A stretch of 7,092 nt of DNA from Pseudorhodobacter antarcticus (GTDB lineage Bacteria; Pseudomonadota; Alphaproteobacteria; Rhodobacterales; Rhodobacteraceae). The notes beneath the pieces were generated by a model. It was not told where the DNA came from, ran no database searches, and worked only from the letters and a program-made list of their open reading frames with translations. This document shows, piece by piece, positions 6,268 through 7,092 of this stretch. The position numbers were made by a program, and so were the translations under genes. The stretch's first letter is position 1. Every line of letters starts with the position of its first letter. The stretch is from the NCBI GenBank assembly GCA_945861995.1, contig CAMAWZ010000124.1:1-7092 (forward strand). Reading direction: 5' to 3'.

Positions 6268-6864
6268 ATGACCAAAGCCCTTATCGTGATTGATGTTCAA
6301 AACGACTTTTGCCCGAAGGGCGCACTGGCCGTTGCTGATGGTGATCAGATCGTCAAAGGCATCAACGCCCTGATGGGAGGGTTTGAGACGGTGGTTTTGA
6401 CCCAAGATTGGCATCCTGCAAACCATAGATCCTTTGCCGATAACCACGCTGGGGCCGCGCCGTTTTCGGTTGTGAAAATGCCTTACGGCTCCCAGGTTCT
6501 ATGGCCGCGCCACTGCGTGCAGGGCAGCGATGGGGCGGCATTTCACCCTGCGCTGAACGCAGCGCCCGCGCATCTGATCATCCGCAAGGGGTTTCGCCCG
6601 CAGATCGACAGCTATTCGGCGTTTTTTGAGAACGACCGCACAACCGCCACCGGCCTGCATGGCTATTTGCAGGATCGCGGGGCTCGGGATTTGGTGCTGG
6701 TCGGCCTCGCCCTTGATTATTGCGTGGCCTATTCTGCCCTTGATGCGGCGCGGCTGGGGTATGGCGTAACAGTGCAGATGGATTTGTGCCGCGCCATTGA
6801 TCTGAACGGATCGCTCGCCGATATGCAGGGCGCGATGCGCGCCGCTGGGGTGGCTTTGAGTTAG
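6268..6864 (+). CDS. pncA: Nicotinamidase (pyrazinamidase-type)
   Basis: A 198-residue cytosolic hydrolase that converts nicotinamide to nicotinate and ammonia, feeding NAD salvage. It belongs to the isochorismatase-like cysteine hydrolases. The catalytic triad is Asp9 (VIDVQNDF), Lys107 (IIRKGF) and Cys152 (ALDYCVAY). The metal-binding residues match E. coli PncA: Asp47 and His49 in TQDWHPANHRSFA, and His82 in WPRHCVQG. Further signatures are DSYSAFFEN and GLALDYCV. The length is slightly below that of E. coli PncA (about 213) because of a shorter C-terminus. The gene runs divergently from trhO and has its own predicted promoter and a strong ribosome binding site. Its stop lies only three bases from the 3' end of the convergent SRP RNA gene, and no hairpin lies directly after it. 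Confidence 0.96.
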   Translation: MTKALIVIDVQNDFCPKGALAVADGDQIVKGINALMGGFETVVLTQDWHPANHRSFADNHAGAAPFSVVKMPYGSQVLWPRHCVQGSDGAAFHPALNAAPAHLIIRKGFRPQIDSYSAFFENDRTTATGLHGYLQDRGARDLVLVGLALDYCVAYSALDAARLGYGVTVQMDLCRAIDLNGSLADMQGAMRAAGVALS

Positions 6865-6867
6865 GGT

Positions 6868-6960
6868 GAGAGGCTGACAACGACCCAAGCGGGGCTCGTT
6901 ACGGCTGCTTCCTTCCGGACCTGACCGGGTTGGCGAGGTGCCTGCCCGCGCCAACCTCTC
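6868..6960 (-). ncRNA. ffs: Signal recognition particle RNA, small bacterial type (4.5S-like)
   Basis: The minus strand carries the nearly invariant apical hairpin of SRP RNA (6903-6926), reading GGUCAGGUCC, GGAA, GGAAGCAGCC, with the GGAA tetraloop and the Ffh-binding internal loops. The ends were set by the closing stem: GAGAGGUUG at the 5' end (6960-6952) pairs with CAGCCUCUC at the 3' end (6876-6868), nine base pairs including one G-U. This gives about 93 bases, typical of alphaproteobacterial small SRP RNA. A promoter placed exactly to start at G6960 supports the 5' end. With Ffh and FtsY the RNA targets nascent membrane proteins to the translocon. The 3' end might extend a few bases, since no T-run terminator is seen beyond it and pncA begins at once on the other strand. 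Confidence 0.95.
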
Positions 6961-6967
6961 GGTTATG

Positions 6968-6996
6968 TATATAGGCGCTCATTTTTGATATGGCAA
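6968..6996 (-). promoter_or_regulatory. Sigma70-type promoter of ffs
   Basis: On the minus strand TTGCCA (-35, 6991-6996), a 17-base AT-leaning spacer, and TATATA (-10, 6968-6973). Seven bases then lead to G6960, the first base of the SRP RNA closing stem. This is the best promoter in the window and fits a strongly expressed stable RNA. Confidence 0.85.
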
Positions 6997-7015
6997 GATG
7001 CCTGAAACGCTGCAA

Positions 7016-7036
7016 AGGGGGGCTTTCCGCCCCCCT
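7016..7036 (+). terminator. GC-rich hairpin, third copy of the 3' module
   Basis: AGGGGGGC (7016-7023) pairs with GCCCCCCT (7029-7036) around TTTCC, eight base pairs, followed ten bases later by the dispersed box. By orientation it belongs to a plus-strand transcript, and the nearest plus-strand gene is pncA, ending 151 bases earlier with ffs between. It may therefore end pncA read-through (inference). It also lies just upstream of the ffs promoter, which would insulate ffs from it. Confidence 0.5.
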
Positions 7037-7046
7037 CGCTCCTCAC

Positions 7047-7076
7047 CCCCCGAGGATATTTTGAGAGTTAGGAAGC
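7047..7076 (+). repeat. Dispersed 3' box, copy 3
   Basis: Same as the copy at 2205-2234 except for G in place of C after GAGGATATTTT, so 29 of 30 bases agree at a distance of almost 5 kb. Only 16 bases of the window follow, and I see nothing else in them. Confidence 0.85.
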
Positions 7077-7092
7077 ATGCAGAGGGTCTGTC

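Noticed and set aside
6499..6954. Minus-strand open frame of 151 codons covering ffs and pncA antisense
   Set aside because: It runs through the SRP RNA gene, a common source of false protein calls, and then antisense to pncA.
2202..7076. The three repeat boxes as a CRISPR array or insertion sequence ends
   Set aside because: The copies are not regularly spaced, enclose ordinary housekeeping genes with no transposase or cas gene, and follow gene-end hairpins.

Overview
The window is a GC-rich stretch of ordinary chromosomal housekeeping genes, most likely from an alphaproteobacterium of the Rhodobacterales (Rhodobacter/Roseobacter type). This rests on a fused coaBC followed directly by dut and a MoeB-like gene, on a short SRP RNA of the alphaproteobacterial small type, and on intergenic GGGGGGC/GCCCCCC hairpins followed by a GAGGATATTTT box. 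I recall that box as common behind genes in this group, but could not check it. No phage, transposase, CRISPR, toxin or defence gene is visible.

Layout. Positions 1-2164 (+) hold a tightly coupled operon: the 3' part of coaBC (coenzyme A synthesis), dut (dUTPase) and a moeB/thiF-type E1-like adenylyltransferase with a predicted membrane-anchored N-terminus. Both junctions are 4-base ATGA overlaps. Positions 2163-2314 are a convergent intergenic region. Each flanking gene ends in its own GC-rich hairpin plus a copy of a 30-31 base box. The two boxes face each other and form a near-perfect inverted repeat with arms of 33 and 34 bases.

Positions 2329-6162 (-) hold three genes in the order trhO (tRNA wobble-uridine hydroxylase), trpA (tryptophan synthase alpha) and fadH (2,4-dienoyl-CoA reductase). 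The gaps are 57 and 60 bases, with no internal terminator seen, so they may share a transcript starting from a promoter that would leave trhO leaderless. Positions 6163-6267 are a divergent promoter region, and pncA (nicotinamidase) follows at 6268-6864 (+).

The SRP RNA gene ffs (6868-6960, -) converges on pncA with only 3 bases between them and has a clear sigma70-type promoter at 6968-6996. The window ends with a third hairpin-plus-box module (7016-7076, +), which may end the pncA transcript beyond the antisense ffs gene.

The genes serve separate pathways (CoA, nucleotide pool, a sulfur-carrier type activation, tryptophan, unsaturated fatty acid oxidation, tRNA modification, NAD salvage, protein targeting). 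I see no new multi-gene system. The least explained features are the repeated 3' modules, the membrane-anchored E1-like protein and the pncA/ffs arrangement.
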